DNA of 64,000 nt from Devosia sp. RR2S18 (GCF_030177755.1 NZ_CP126539.1:3901431-3965430), one strand, 5' to 3'. Positions 44,457 to 53,352 are shown, counted from the first letter of the stretch. Notes: generated by a model not told the origin, from the sequence alone. Numbers and translations are program-made.

Positions 44457-45242
44457 ATGGCCCGCTCCTTTTTGTTTCCGCAAGACAGCGCTGATCCAGC
44501 GACCACCAGGCTGATTGCCGCCGCTGCACAGTTCACCGGCTTCATGAAAGGGGAGCCCGGTCCGCCCCTGCCCGGCTGGTATGCGCCTCAGGGGGATAAC
44601 AGCGCCTTTTTGGGCGAGCTGCTGGCGGCACTACGTGCCGCCTATCCGCAGGCAAGGCCTGCCTTTTGGGCGGTTCGGCTCTGGACCAACCTGACCTGGC
44701 AGCCGATCTACCTGGCGTTCATCGCCGTGCATGTGCATGGCGCAGTGCCAGATTTGCTGGGCCTCACCCAGCGGCGCCGGGGCATCTATGTGGATGGCTA
44801 TCGGCTACTGGCAGAAGCGCAGTCGTCCGGCACGACCGAAGAGATGGTGGAAGGGGCAGCGCAGCAATTGCGCGCGCTATCAGAAACCATGCTGGAAGAG
44901 GTCAATGCATTGGCCAAGCTCAGGCCGATCCCGGCGCAGCGGCTCTTTGCGGAGCGTGTCCTGAGCCTGCTTGTCCGCCTCGCGCGCAAGCAGCCGGACT
45001 TGAGAAATGAACAGATCCGCGGCCTAGCGCAGCTATGGCTCGGCGCTCTCGATATGGAGGGCAGAGGAGAGCTTGAGGCTGTGGGGGCGCCCGATGGCAC
45101 CGAAGTGCTGATCGTGCGCCGCAAAGGTTGCTGCCTGGATTATCTGATCACGCCGGACCGGCTCTGCTCTAACTGCTCGCGACAGGATGAAGAGCAACGC
45201 CGCGTCCGCCAACTCGCTGATGTCTTGGCGGAGCGGGGCTAG
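44457..45242 (+). CDS. FhuF-type ferric siderophore reductase
   Basis: This 261-residue protein carries at its C-terminus KGCCLDYLITPDRLCSNC, i.e. C225-C226-x10-C237-x2-C240. That is the exact 2Fe-2S ligand pattern of FhuF-type siderophore-iron reductases, which release iron from ferric siderophores in the cytoplasm. The N-terminal part is helical with several His residues. No siderophore receptor or transporter gene is adjacent; cutC is upstream. The stop shares CTAG with the convergent SH3 gene. Confidence 0.85.
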   Translation: MARSFLFPQDSADPATTRLIAAAAQFTGFMKGEPGPPLPGWYAPQGDNSAFLGELLAALRAAYPQARPAFWAVRLWTNLTWQPIYLAFIAVHVHGAVPDLLGLTQRRRGIYVDGYRLLAEAQSSGTTEEMVEGAAQQLRALSETMLEEVNALAKLRPIPAQRLFAERVLSLLVRLARKQPDLRNEQIRGLAQLWLGALDMEGRGELEAVGAPDGTEVLIVRRKGCCLDYLITPDRLCSNCSRQDEEQRRVRQLADVLAERG

Positions 45243-45817
45243 TCGAACTCTTCCTGTGGGTACACGCCCCAGAGCTCTTCCTGATGCAGAAAGCCCGAAT
45301 AGGTGGCGCTGCGCTGCCCGGCCTCACCGCCGGTGGCGCTGACCTCGCACCATTCGCCATCGCATTGCTTGATGGTGACCTTGAGCCCCGGCCCGAGCCG
45401 TGCCCGCACTGACGACTCATCGGAGCGATTGGCACGCAGCGGGATCTCGGCATTGGCCAGGACGGGCGTGACAAAACCCATCCTCGTGCCGGACAAGAGG
45501 TTCTGGTGCACCCAGCCCTCCGTGCCATCCACATCCCTGATCTTGCGCCAGGTATCGAACTCCTGGACGATCTCGACGGGCAAGCCGGACTTCACATAGG
45601 TCCAGGCAATGTCGTATTTCGTGCCGGGGCCGACACGGACATTTATCGGGTCGGAGCGGGTGCTGGCAAAGCGCGGTAGCGGCAGCCCACTGGGGTTGGA
45701 CGCCTGCGCCAAAGCGGGAGCGGCTAGGCCGAGTAGCATTGACAAGACGATCAGCAGGGCACGAAACGCGCTCTGGGACTGCCGAGTGATGATTGCGCCG
45801 GTGGTCTGGTCGAACAT
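45239..45817 (-). CDS. Secreted bacterial SH3-domain protein
   Basis: This 192-residue protein has an N-terminal hydrophobic signal (about residues 18-38, cleavage after ALAQA) and one or two SH3b-like repeats. The first is PINVRVGPGTKYDIAWTYVKSGLPVEIVQEFDTWRKIRDVDGTEGWVHQNLLSG; a second, more divergent one runs through SSVRARLGPGLKVTIKQCDGEWCEV. Such SH3 proteins (COG3807 type) bind peptidoglycan or support envelope enzymes. Length is typical. No partner gene is next to it. Confidence 0.88.
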   Translation of the reverse strand: MFDQTTGAIITRQSQSAFRALLIVLSMLLGLAAPALAQASNPSGLPLPRFASTRSDPINVRVGPGTKYDIAWTYVKSGLPVEIVQEFDTWRKIRDVDGTEGWVHQNLLSGTRMGFVTPVLANAEIPLRANRSDESSVRARLGPGLKVTIKQCDGEWCEVSATGGEAGQRSATYSGFLHQEELWGVYPQEEFD

Positions 45818-45922
45818 GACTTTGCAGATGGGTCAGAATTGCCCTATCACTAGCCCGATATCCTTAATGGTCGCTGAAGGGCTCTGCATTAGCCCGTTGT
45901 AAGCGGTGTGACCCGGAACTGA

Positions 45923-46936
45923 ATGGCCAGCCTGAAACCTAAAATCCTCGTTACCAGGCGCCTGCCTGAAGCCATCGAAGCGCGCATGGCCACGCTGTTC
46001 GAGACCGACATCAATGAGGGCGATGTCACCCTCACCAGTCACGACATTGTCGCCGGGCTCTCTGGCAAGGACGTCTTGGTCTCTTCCATCACCGACCGGA
46101 TCGATGCGGACCTCATCGCTCGGCTGCCGCCCTCGGTTCGCCTGATCGCGCAATTCGGCAATGGCGTGGACAATATCGATCTGGAGGCGGCGTGGGCGGC
46201 GGGGCTGACGGTCACCAACACGCCGTCAGTCTTGACCGAGGACACGGCCGATATGGCCATGGTGCTAATGCTGGCCCTGCCGCGACGCCTGGTCGAGGGC
46301 ACGCAAAAGCTGGTCCGCGATGGCGTCTGGGCCGGCTGGTCGCCCACTTCCATGCTGGGTCACCGACTCCGGGGCAAGCAGCTCGGGATCGTCGGCATGG
46401 GCCGCATCGGCACCGCCGTCGCCCAACGGGCGAAGGCTTTCGGCCTCAACATCCATTATTATTCCCGCAACCGCCGGCCAGAAGGTCTCGAGTCGCCGCT
46501 GGAAGCGACCTATTGGTCCGATCTCGATGCTATGGTCGAGGCGGTGGACATTGTTTCGCTCCACACGCCCCACACCCGAGAAACCTTCCATATCCTGTCG
46601 GCCGAACGGCTCTCGCGGATGAAGCCGGGCAGCTTCGTGGTCAATGTCAGCCGCCCCGAGCTCGTGGATGAGACGGCACTGGTTGCGGAAATCGAGAATG
46701 GCCACTTGGCGGGCGCGGCCCTCGACGTCTTCGAGTATCGGCAGGGCATCAACCCGCACCTGCTCGCACTGGCCGAGGCCAACAAGGTGGTGTTGACCGC
46801 CCACATGGCGTCGGCCACCCTGGAAGCTCGCATCGAGATGGGCGAAACGGTGATTGTGAACATCCGCACCTTCATGGACGGGCACCAGCCGCCCCATCGG
46901 GTGCTGCCCGACGGCACCCCCAGTCACCGCAGCTAA
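45923..46936 (+). CDS. D-2-hydroxyacid dehydrogenase (glyoxylate/hydroxypyruvate reductase-like)
   Basis: This 337-residue enzyme of the D-isomer-specific 2-hydroxyacid dehydrogenase family has the FGNGVDNIDLEAAWAAGLTVTNTP segment, a NAD(P) site GIVGMGRIGTAVAQRAKAF near residue 155, and the catalytic set Arg (NVSRPELVDE), Glu (LDVFEYRQGINPHL) and His (VLTAHMASAT). It probably reduces glyoxylate or hydroxypyruvate to glycolate or glycerate. A functional link to the glycerate kinase at 2.8 kb is possible. Confidence 0.9.
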   Translation: MASLKPKILVTRRLPEAIEARMATLFETDINEGDVTLTSHDIVAGLSGKDVLVSSITDRIDADLIARLPPSVRLIAQFGNGVDNIDLEAAWAAGLTVTNTPSVLTEDTADMAMVLMLALPRRLVEGTQKLVRDGVWAGWSPTSMLGHRLRGKQLGIVGMGRIGTAVAQRAKAFGLNIHYYSRNRRPEGLESPLEATYWSDLDAMVEAVDIVSLHTPHTRETFHILSAERLSRMKPGSFVVNVSRPELVDETALVAEIENGHLAGAALDVFEYRQGINPHLLALAEANKVVLTAHMASATLEARIEMGETVIVNIRTFMDGHQPPHRVLPDGTPSHRS

Positions 46937-47085
46937 GTCATCAAAGTGTTGCGCCAAGTATTCACCTTGACCCCGATCGCATTTCGCGGCGGGTGAGGGC
47001 CTTGCGGGAGAACCCCCTCCCCTCCTAATCGTCGCGCGCGTCGGGGTTGGATCAACCGCAGCGCTTGAGGCGGGGGAAGTCGCTT

Positions 47086-47757
47086 ATGCAGAAGTTCGGT
47101 TGGTGGTCGCTCGCGCTGATTGGCAGCTTGATGATTGGAGCGACGACTCCCCTGCTGGCGCAGGAGGCGGCGCCGCCACTCACCCTGTCTGGCGACAATC
47201 TTGTGCTCCAGGCCATGGATCATAGCCTTTCCATGCCATTGCCGGGCTGGCTTGCCCCAGAGCAACTGCCCGCGGGGGAAGTCGGGGCCGCCGTGCCGAG
47301 CCGATATGATGTCGAAGAAGACGGCGTCCGCCTGGCGCTTTATCCTGAAGGGGAAGGCCAGGAAAGCTGGACCCAGCTGTATGGGGCCCGGATTGCGCGG
47401 AACGATGGTCGGCATCTGGCCTCCTACCGCAATCAAGTGGTCGAGACTTACGGACAACGCTGCAAGCGCGAAGTCACCGGGTTCTTTCAGCTTGGTGAGG
47501 ACAATGGGGAGCAGCTGGCGCCCTTGGGCTTTGTGTGCGGTGCCTTCCACGATGGTTTGGCGGGCTTCGCCGGGCAGGGCGAAGTGATGGTGATGACCTT
47601 TCGCAAAACTGATGCGGGCGTGGCGAGCGTCTACCAGGAATGGCGCGGGGATGCGTTTGATCCGGCCGATCCGGCAAGCTGGCCGGTGGCCACCGAGGTG
47701 GTGCAGGCCCGCGCCGAATTGCTGCAGGCGCAAACACAGCTTGCTCAGGACAATTGA
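47086..47757 (+). CDS. Secreted protein of unknown function (223 aa)
   Basis: The protein has a signal peptide (MQKFGWWSLALIGSLMIG..., cleavage after LLAQ) and a mature domain with two cysteines, C138ish and C156ish, likely a disulfide, and a C-terminal amphipathic helix (VVQARAELLQAQTQLAQ). It starts at ATG 47086, with GGGGGAA about 8 nt upstream. It lies 31 bp upstream of rbfA on the same strand and may be co-transcribed. No family is recognised. Confidence 0.7.
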   Translation: MQKFGWWSLALIGSLMIGATTPLLAQEAAPPLTLSGDNLVLQAMDHSLSMPLPGWLAPEQLPAGEVGAAVPSRYDVEEDGVRLALYPEGEGQESWTQLYGARIARNDGRHLASYRNQVVETYGQRCKREVTGFFQLGEDNGEQLAPLGFVCGAFHDGLAGFAGQGEVMVMTFRKTDAGVASVYQEWRGDAFDPADPASWPVATEVVQARAELLQAQTQLAQDN

Positions 47758-47788
47758 CGCGCCGGGCCGGAGCGCCTAAGTCGCGGCA

Positions 47789-48202
47789 ATGAGCAGAGAT
47801 AACAAGCCCTCCGGACCGAGCCAGCGCATGCTTCGCGTCGGGGAACTGGTGCGTCACGCCCTGGCGAGCATGTTCGCGCGCGGTGACGTGGTAGACGACG
47901 CCTTGCGCGGTGCAGTCGTCACCGTACCTGAGGTGCGCATGACGAATGACCTCAAGATTGCCAATGCCTATGTGATGCCGCTGGGCGGGGAGCATGCCGA
48001 GGAGATCGTCGCCGCGCTCAACCGCAACAAGAAGTTTATTCGCGGCCAGGTGGCGCCCCAGATCAACATGAAGTTCGCGCCCGAAATCCGGTTCTTCGTG
48101 GACGACACCTTTGACGAAGCCAGCCGCATCGACGCGCTCTTGCGCTCGGACCGGGTGCGCCGGGATGTCGAAGCCGAAGATGGGGACGACGAGCAAGAGT
48201 GA
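47789..48202 (+). CDS. rbfA: Ribosome-binding factor A
   Basis: This 137-residue 30S maturation factor has QRMLRVGELVRHALASMF, VTVPEVRMTNDLKIANAYVMPLG and NRNKKFIRGQVAPQINMKFAPEIRFFVDDTFDEASRIDALL, the classical RbfA sequence. It overlaps truB by 4 nt (GTGA). In most alphaproteobacteria rbfA follows infB; here infB and nusA are not upstream. Confidence 0.96.
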   Translation: MSRDNKPSGPSQRMLRVGELVRHALASMFARGDVVDDALRGAVVTVPEVRMTNDLKIANAYVMPLGGEHAEEIVAALNRNKKFIRGQVAPQINMKFAPEIRFFVDDTFDEASRIDALLRSDRVRRDVEAEDGDDEQE

Positions 48203-49104
48203 GCGCCCCCAAACGCGTGAAACGCCCAATCTCGGGATGGGTGGTTCTCAACAAGCCCTATGACATGACCTCGACCCAGGCGGTGGGCAAGGTGCGCTGG
48301 CTTTTTGCCGCTGCCAAGGCGGGGCACGCCGGTACGCTCGATCCGCTCGCGACCGGCATTCTGCCCATCGCGTTGGGCGAAGCAACCAAGGCCGTGCCGC
48401 AAGTGCAAGACGGCACCAAAGTCTATCGCTTCGCTATTAAATGGGGCAGTGCCACCACGACCGACGATGCGGAAGGCGCGGTGATCGCCACGTCCGACGT
48501 CCGACCCAGTCGTGAGGCGCTCGAGGCTGTGCTGCCGCAGTTTACCGGAGCGGTCATGCAACGGCCGCCGATCTTTTCGGCGCTCAAGATTGCTGGTGAA
48601 CGCGCCTATGATTTGGCGCGGGCCGGAGAAGCGGTGGAACTCGAGCCTCGCCCCGTGGACATCGACGCTATTGCCGTGCTCGAGCATGGCGCCGAGCACA
48701 CCATGCTCGAAGTCACCTGCGGCAAGGGCACCTATGTGCGCTCGCTGGCGCGCGACCTCGCCGAGGCGCTAGGAACGCGTGGGCATGTCAGCCTGCTGCA
48801 CCGCGCCGCTGTGGGCCCCTTCACCGATGCCGAAGCGGTGACGCTGGAGCAGCTCGAAGCAGCGGAAGGCGCGCAGCGCGACGCTCTTTTGGCTCCTGTG
48901 GCAGCGGGTTTCTCGGAACTACCGGAGATCCGGCTGGATGCTCTGCAGGCTTCGGCCGTGCGTCATGGCAATCCGGTGCTCCTCACCGGCGCAGCGGCCC
49001 CGGTGCAAATGGATGAGTGCTGGGCAAGCTTTGCCGGCGGGGTCGTGGCGACCGGCTCGGTGGCATACGGGCAGTTTCAGCCCCGGCGGGTCTTCAATAC
49101 ATAA
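48199..49104 (+). CDS. truB: tRNA pseudouridine(55) synthase TruB
   Basis: This 301-residue enzyme makes pseudouridine 55 in the T-loop of tRNAs. GWVVLNKPYDMTSTQAVGKVRW starts it. The catalytic Asp lies in KAGHAGTLDPLATGILPIALGEATK. GERAYDLARAGEAVEL and CGKGTYVRSLARDLAEALG follow. The GTG start at 48199 overlaps the rbfA stop. rpsO, which commonly follows truB, is not here; a terminator-like hairpin and convergent membrane genes follow instead. Confidence 0.96.
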   Translation: MSAPKRVKRPISGWVVLNKPYDMTSTQAVGKVRWLFAAAKAGHAGTLDPLATGILPIALGEATKAVPQVQDGTKVYRFAIKWGSATTTDDAEGAVIATSDVRPSREALEAVLPQFTGAVMQRPPIFSALKIAGERAYDLARAGEAVELEPRPVDIDAIAVLEHGAEHTMLEVTCGKGTYVRSLARDLAEALGTRGHVSLLHRAAVGPFTDAEAVTLEQLEAAEGAQRDALLAPVAAGFSELPEIRLDALQASAVRHGNPVLLTGAAAPVQMDECWASFAGGVVATGSVAYGQFQPRRVFNT

Positions 49105-49107
49105 AAT

Positions 49108-49135
49108 AAAGGGCAGAGATTTTTCTCCACCCTTT
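49108..49135. terminator. Bidirectional terminator between truB and the convergent membrane gene
   Basis: AAAGGG-ca-GAGA-tttt-TCTC-ca-CCCTTT forms a two-part stem. On the minus strand it is followed by a T-rich TTATTTTAT stretch, so it fits best as terminator of the 49179-50174 operon and secondarily of truB. Confidence 0.65.
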
Positions 49136-49178
49136 GAGTTTAATGGTTCGGGGGCGTTGGTGCCCTTCTCTATTGCTC

Positions 49179-50057
49179 TTAGAAGCGACGGAAGTCCGTC
49201 AGCATCAATTTCTTGTCGCGGTGATTGCCACCCTTCTGAGCTGCCCAGAACGAGGCAATGGCGGCGGCGAGCAGCGAGGCCGAGATCAGGAAGGCCGAGA
49301 TGATCGCGGTGTTGCGGGCAGTTCGGGCCGCGTCGACGGCCTGCTGGCGCGCATTTTCGACGCTTGCACTGACCTGCTCAACGCGAGCTTCGGCTTCCTG
49401 GGGGGCCAGGCCGGTGTTAGTGGCCACGGACGAGACGAGATAGGCACGATCTTCCTCGGGCAGCGGGCCCTCGTTGAGCGCAGCCTGCGCAAAGATGCGG
49501 GTTGCCTCGGCGCGAGCAGACTCGGTGTCGGTCGCCTGGGGCGAGCGGAACAGAGAGTCCACGTAATAGGCGTTCGGATCCATTTCGCTGACGGCATCGC
49601 CGGCGACCGTGGAGGCAGCCTCGGTTGCCGTCGAGGCGACTGAGCCTAGCGCATTGAGACCGGTGCCAACGCCACTCATGGCCAGATAAGCACCGACGAC
49701 GGCAGCACCCGCCCAGACCAGCAGGCCGTGGACTCCGTCCCGGAGGTCGCTTTCTTCTTCGCTGGCATCAAAATGCCGGCGACGCAGACGCCCGGTGATG
49801 TAGCTGCCGGACATATAGCTGGCCAGCACGACGAAGAGGAACCAGACGGCAGCTGCAATGCCGATGAGAATCGGATTGGCATCTGCATTGTACTGGAAGT
49901 CGAGGAAGTTGAGGCCAATAGCAGCGCCGAAGCTGATCAGTATCAAGCTGACTGCGGAGGCGAGCACGATGCCCCCGATGATAGCCGGCCAGTCGACATA
50001 GCTCGACTGATCGGCGCCGGCATCGACCGACACGACCGAAGGTGAATCCATTGCCAT
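49179..50057 (-). CDS. Membrane protein of unknown function (292 aa)
   Basis: The protein has four or five hydrophobic segments: near residues 24-48 (AIIGGIVLASAVSLILISFGAAIGL), 62-84, 112-134 and 252-272. A long soluble loop between about 140 and 250 is acidic and Ala/Ser-rich with coiled-coil character. The arrangement resembles conserved Rhizobiales membrane proteins of unknown role, sometimes annotated as ABC-like or PhnA-type. The ORF follows a 24-residue membrane peptide by 42 bp, so both may share a stress promoter. The C-terminus is basic (HRDKKLML). Confidence 0.75.
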   Translation of the reverse strand: MAMDSPSVVSVDAGADQSSYVDWPAIIGGIVLASAVSLILISFGAAIGLNFLDFQYNADANPILIGIAAAVWFLFVVLASYMSGSYITGRLRRRHFDASEEESDLRDGVHGLLVWAGAAVVGAYLAMSGVGTGLNALGSVASTATEAASTVAGDAVSEMDPNAYYVDSLFRSPQATDTESARAEATRIFAQAALNEGPLPEEDRAYLVSSVATNTGLAPQEAEARVEQVSASVENARQQAVDAARTARNTAIISAFLISASLLAAAIASFWAAQKGGNHRDKKLMLTDFRRF

Positions 50058-50099
50058 TATACTGGCTCCTGTCTCAAGTTGACGCTTATCGGGGACGGC

Positions 50100-50174
50100 T
50101 TATGCCAGGCCGATGAAAGACAGGATGGCCAGAACGATGACGATGAGACCAACGATGTAGATGATGGAGTTCAT
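50100..50174 (-). CDS. 24-residue conserved membrane peptide
   Basis: The frame encodes MNSIIYIVGLIVIVLAILSF plus IGLA, one TM helix. GAGAGG lies 8 nt upstream of the ATG. The sequence matches the look of very short 'MN(S/T)IIYIVGLIVIVLA' proteins widespread in Rhizobiales. A GGAAC-N17-TGTT promoter candidate lies upstream. It is the first gene of an operon with the 292-residue membrane protein. Confidence 0.7.
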   Translation of the reverse strand: MNSIIYIVGLIVIVLAILSFIGLA

Positions 50175-50209
50175 TGAGAAGACCTCTCTTGGTGACGCAA
50201 TGGCCCATC

Positions 50210-50235
50210 AACAAACAGTGAGCGAGAATCGTTCC
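50210..50235 (-). promoter_or_regulatory. Candidate sigma-EcfG promoter of the membrane-peptide operon
   Basis: Minus-strand GGAAC (50235-50231), 17-bp spacer, TGTT (50213-50210), 36 bp before the ATG. The -35 is perfect. Confidence 0.5.
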
Positions 50236-50274
50236 GGAGCCCGGTGAAAACTCTTGCTCTAGGTTAACGCGAAA

Positions 50275-50296
50275 GGGCGGGCATACTGTCCCGCCC
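50275..50296 (-). terminator. Terminator after the pyrimidine-locus binding-protein gene
   Basis: GGGCGGG, 8-base loop, CCCGCCC, 20 bp beyond the stop of the minus-strand binding-protein gene, followed on that strand by TTTCGCG. Confidence 0.75.
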
Positions 50297-50316
50297 CTCG
50301 CCACTCGGTCGACGGG

Positions 50317-51312
50317 TTAAAGTCCGTCAGTCACCACATGGGTGTAGGCGCCCTCAGGCTGCGTGGTGATAGCCGGATTGTCCGGTGACACAGCCGAGAG
50401 CAGCGTGTCGACAGTCTGCTGGTAATCGGCTTCGTCGAGGACACCGGTCGAGCCCTCTGTGAGCTTATTGACCTCCTGGACCTGATAAAGCTGGTCCTCG
50501 ACTGTCATGGCGCCGGTCATGTCGTTGTCGACGATGATCTGGGCGGCTTCTTCGGGGTTCTCGCGCACCCACTCCCAACCCTTCATCGAAGCGCGGACGA
50601 ACTTGGTCATCTTCTCGACGAAGGCGGGGTCCTCAAGGTCTTCTTCGAGCACGTAGAGGCCGTCCTCGAGCATGCCGACGCCCTCGTCGCGATAGTTGAA
50701 GACCGTGAGTTCGTCTTCGGTGAAGCCCGCGCGCAGCACCTGGCCGTATTCGTTGTAGGTCATGGTGGAGATGCAGGCGGCCTGGTTCTGGACCAGCGGA
50801 TCGACATTGAAGGCCTGGCGCAGTACTTCGACGCCCCCCTCGCTGCCATCGGTGGACAGGCCCAGCTTGGCCATCCAGGCATAGAAGGGATATTCGTTGC
50901 CAAAGAACCAGACGCCCAAGGTCTTGCCGGGGAAGTCGTCGGTGGTTTCAACACCGGCATCCTTGCGGCAGGTCAGCAGCAAGCCAGATTCAGCGAAGGG
51001 TTGGGCGATGTTGACGAGTGGTACCCCGCGTTCGCGCGCCGCCAGGCCCGCAGCCATCCAGGTGGTGATGACGTCTGCGCCACCGCCGGCGATAACCTGC
51101 TCGGGTGCAATGTCAGGGCCGCCTGGCTTGATCTCGACGTCGAGACCTTCCTCTTCGTAGAAGCCCTGCTCCTGAGCGGCGTAGTAGCCGGCAAACTGGC
51201 CCTGGGTGACCCATTTGAGCTGCAGCACGACCGAGTTGTCGTCCTGCGCCCAGGCGGCACTGGCGGTGAGCGCTACAGCGCCCGCAACCGCACCCATGAG
51301 AATGTTCTTCAT
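50317..51312 (-). CDS. ABC transporter substrate-binding protein (NMT1/ThiY-like)
   Basis: This 331-residue periplasmic protein has a signal peptide (MKNILMGAVAGAVALTASAAWAQ, cut after WAQ). It belongs to the NMT1/THI5-like family: LKWVTQGQFAGYYAAQEQGFYEEEGLDVEI, PEQVIAGGGADVIT and GVWFFGNEYPFYAWMAKLG. These bind pyrimidine-like or sulfonate-type ligands. It is last in the minus-strand order and part of an ABC importer whose neighbours degrade dihydropyrimidines, so uracil, dihydrouracil or an N-carbamoyl amino acid is a plausible ligand (inference). Confidence 0.88.
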   Translation of the reverse strand: MKNILMGAVAGAVALTASAAWAQDDNSVVLQLKWVTQGQFAGYYAAQEQGFYEEEGLDVEIKPGGPDIAPEQVIAGGGADVITTWMAAGLAARERGVPLVNIAQPFAESGLLLTCRKDAGVETTDDFPGKTLGVWFFGNEYPFYAWMAKLGLSTDGSEGGVEVLRQAFNVDPLVQNQAACISTMTYNEYGQVLRAGFTEDELTVFNYRDEGVGMLEDGLYVLEEDLEDPAFVEKMTKFVRASMKGWEWVRENPEEAAQIIVDNDMTGAMTVEDQLYQVQEVNKLTEGSTGVLDEADYQQTVDTLLSAVSPDNPAITTQPEGAYTHVVTDGL

Positions 51313-51343
51313 TTGCGCTTTCCCCTTTTTGTTTCCTGATGGT

Positions 51344-52438
51344 TCAGGCACCCCGCATGGATGGATGCCAGAACGTGACCCCTCGTTCGATGAGGGCGAC
51401 CACTCCGTAAAAAACCGAGCCTGCCAGGGCAGCCATGGCGATCTCGGCCCAAACCATGTCCACATTCATTCGGCCGATCTCGGCCGAGATGCGGAATCCC
51501 ATGCCCGCGACCGGCGAGCCGAAGAATTCGGCGACGATGGCACCGATCAGCGCGAGCGTGGAATTGATCTTGAGGGCGTTGAAGATGAAGGGCCCCGCTG
51601 CCGGGAGCCGTAGCTTGAGCAGCGTCTGCCAGTAGGATGCGGCATAGGTGCGCATAAGGTCGCGCTCGATGGCGCTCGCTGCATTGAGGCCGGCCACCGT
51701 ATTCACCAGCATGGGGAAGAAGGTCATGATGACCACGACGGCCGCCTTGGACTGCCAGTCAAAGCCAAACCACATGACCATGATGGGTGCGACACCAACG
51801 ATGGGCAGGGCGGAAACGAAATTGCCCAAGGGCAGGAGCCCCGATTTGAGAAATGGGGAACGGTCGATGAGGATGGCAACAAGGAAGCCAAGGCCGCACC
51901 CCAGGGCGTAGCCCGCAAGTACCGCCTTGAGGAAGGTTTGCTGGAAGTCGATCCAGAGTAGGCCCAGTGAGCTGGCAATGCGGGCACCGATCATCGAGGG
52001 TGGCGGCAGAATAACCTGCGGGACATTGGCGCCGCGGGTGACCACTTCCCAGGCGACCAGCAGGGTCATTCCGAAGACTACCGGGATCAGGAGGCCCAGA
52101 CCGGCATTGTCGCCCAATCGAGGGGCCAAGGCCTTGCTCAGGCGCTCGACGAACAACCAGGAAAAGAGCCAGGCGGCCACCAGCGCCATCCAGAAAAAGG
52201 GCGGGATGGGACTAAACACATTGATCGTCGTCAACACCGCCACCGCGCCAAGCAGGGCAAAGGCGCCATCGACCCAAAGCCCTAGCGGCACGATGAAGCG
52301 GAGCATGGAGGCGACGCCCAGCAGCAGAAAGGCTTTAAGCACCAGCGCCGTCTCGAAAGGCGTCACGAGGCTCAATGCCACAGCCGCAGCAGAAAGCCCG
52401 CCGGCGACAATTGCCAGGAAATGCTGGAACTGCGTCAT
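51344..52438 (-). CDS. ABC transporter permease (pyrimidine-locus importer), permease 2
   Basis: This 364-residue BPD-type permease of the SsuC/TauC/ThiX class has extra N-terminal TM segments compared with the usual 250-280 residues. The EAA-type loop DLMRTYAASYWQTLLKLRLPAAGPFIFNALKINSTLALIGAIVAEF and MGFRISAEIGRMN follow. ATG 52438 overlaps the stop of the first permease gene by 4 nt. The pair with the 298-residue protein makes the heteromeric membrane domain. Confidence 0.87.
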   Translation of the reverse strand: MTQFQHFLAIVAGGLSAAAVALSLVTPFETALVLKAFLLLGVASMLRFIVPLGLWVDGAFALLGAVAVLTTINVFSPIPPFFWMALVAAWLFSWLFVERLSKALAPRLGDNAGLGLLIPVVFGMTLLVAWEVVTRGANVPQVILPPPSMIGARIASSLGLLWIDFQQTFLKAVLAGYALGCGLGFLVAILIDRSPFLKSGLLPLGNFVSALPIVGVAPIMVMWFGFDWQSKAAVVVIMTFFPMLVNTVAGLNAASAIERDLMRTYAASYWQTLLKLRLPAAGPFIFNALKINSTLALIGAIVAEFFGSPVAGMGFRISAEIGRMNVDMVWAEIAMAALAGSVFYGVVALIERGVTFWHPSMRGA

Positions 52439-53331
52439 GCTGGGCGCGCTCCCATGGCGCGATTGACGAGCTTTTCCACAAGGCCAACAGCGAGGACCAG
52501 CAGCGCCGCCAGGATCGAGGCCGCCACGAGCGCCGACCAGATCTGCACCGTCTGGCTGTAATAGGAGCCGGCAAGGAGACGCGCGCCCAGGCCGGCGACG
52601 GCGCCGGTCGGCAGTTCGCCCACTATGGCACCGACGAGACTGGCGGCAACGCCAACTTTGAGCGAGGCAAAAAGGAAGGGCATAGCAGCGGGCCAACGCA
52701 GCTTCCAGAAGGTCTGGTTGGCGCTGGCGCTATAGGTGTGCATGAGGTCGAGTTGGATCGCTTCAGGCGAGCGCAGGCCTTTGACCATGCCTACGGCAAC
52801 TGGAAAGAAGCTGAGATAGGCCGAGATGATCGCTTTGCTGAGCAGGCGCGCGGGATCAGTGGGCATGCCGATGGTGCCGGTGAAGAGATTGAAGCCAATG
52901 ACCACGATCAGCGGCGCCAACGCCAGAATGGGGATAGTTTGGCTGGCGACGATCCAGGGCATGAGCGAGCGGTTCATCGCCTCGGAATGAACAATCAGCA
53001 CGGCAAGGGCGATGCCGAGAACCGAGCCGAGGGCGAAACCGAGTCCTGTGGCCGAGAACGTCACCCAGGCATGAAACAGAAGACTGCGCGGCTTGTTGGG
53101 CGCCACCATGACCGTGCTGTTCCAGAGTTCCTCGGCCACCTGATGCGGCGTGGGCAACACAGGCTTTTCCTGGTTCCAGGTGTCGGCAATAAACTGGGTC
53201 AGGGGAACATTGGTGACATCCCCGCGCCGGTAAACGTCATTCTGCCAGGGCGCATTGAGCGCGATCGCGGCGAGATACCAGACGACCACAAGAGCGATGA
53301 GGATGGTGAGGATTGGGATGGCGCGCTTCAT
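52435..53331 (-). CDS. ABC transporter permease (pyrimidine-locus importer), permease 1
   Basis: This 298-residue BPD permease has an N-terminal TM (MKRAIPILTILIALVVVWYLA), a VTFSATGLGFALGSVLGIALAVLIVHS segment, and the EAA loop DLMHTYSASANQTFWKLRWPAAMPFLFASLKVGVAASLVGAIVGEL. It is followed at 4-nt overlap by permease 2. A 160-bp gap with an inverted repeat pair separates it from the ATPase gene upstream. Confidence 0.9.
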   Translation of the reverse strand: MKRAIPILTILIALVVVWYLAAIALNAPWQNDVYRRGDVTNVPLTQFIADTWNQEKPVLPTPHQVAEELWNSTVMVAPNKPRSLLFHAWVTFSATGLGFALGSVLGIALAVLIVHSEAMNRSLMPWIVASQTIPILALAPLIVVIGFNLFTGTIGMPTDPARLLSKAIISAYLSFFPVAVGMVKGLRSPEAIQLDLMHTYSASANQTFWKLRWPAAMPFLFASLKVGVAASLVGAIVGELPTGAVAGLGARLLAGSYYSQTVQIWSALVAASILAALLVLAVGLVEKLVNRAMGARPA

Positions 53332-53352
53332 GCGGCGTCACCATCGGCAAAG

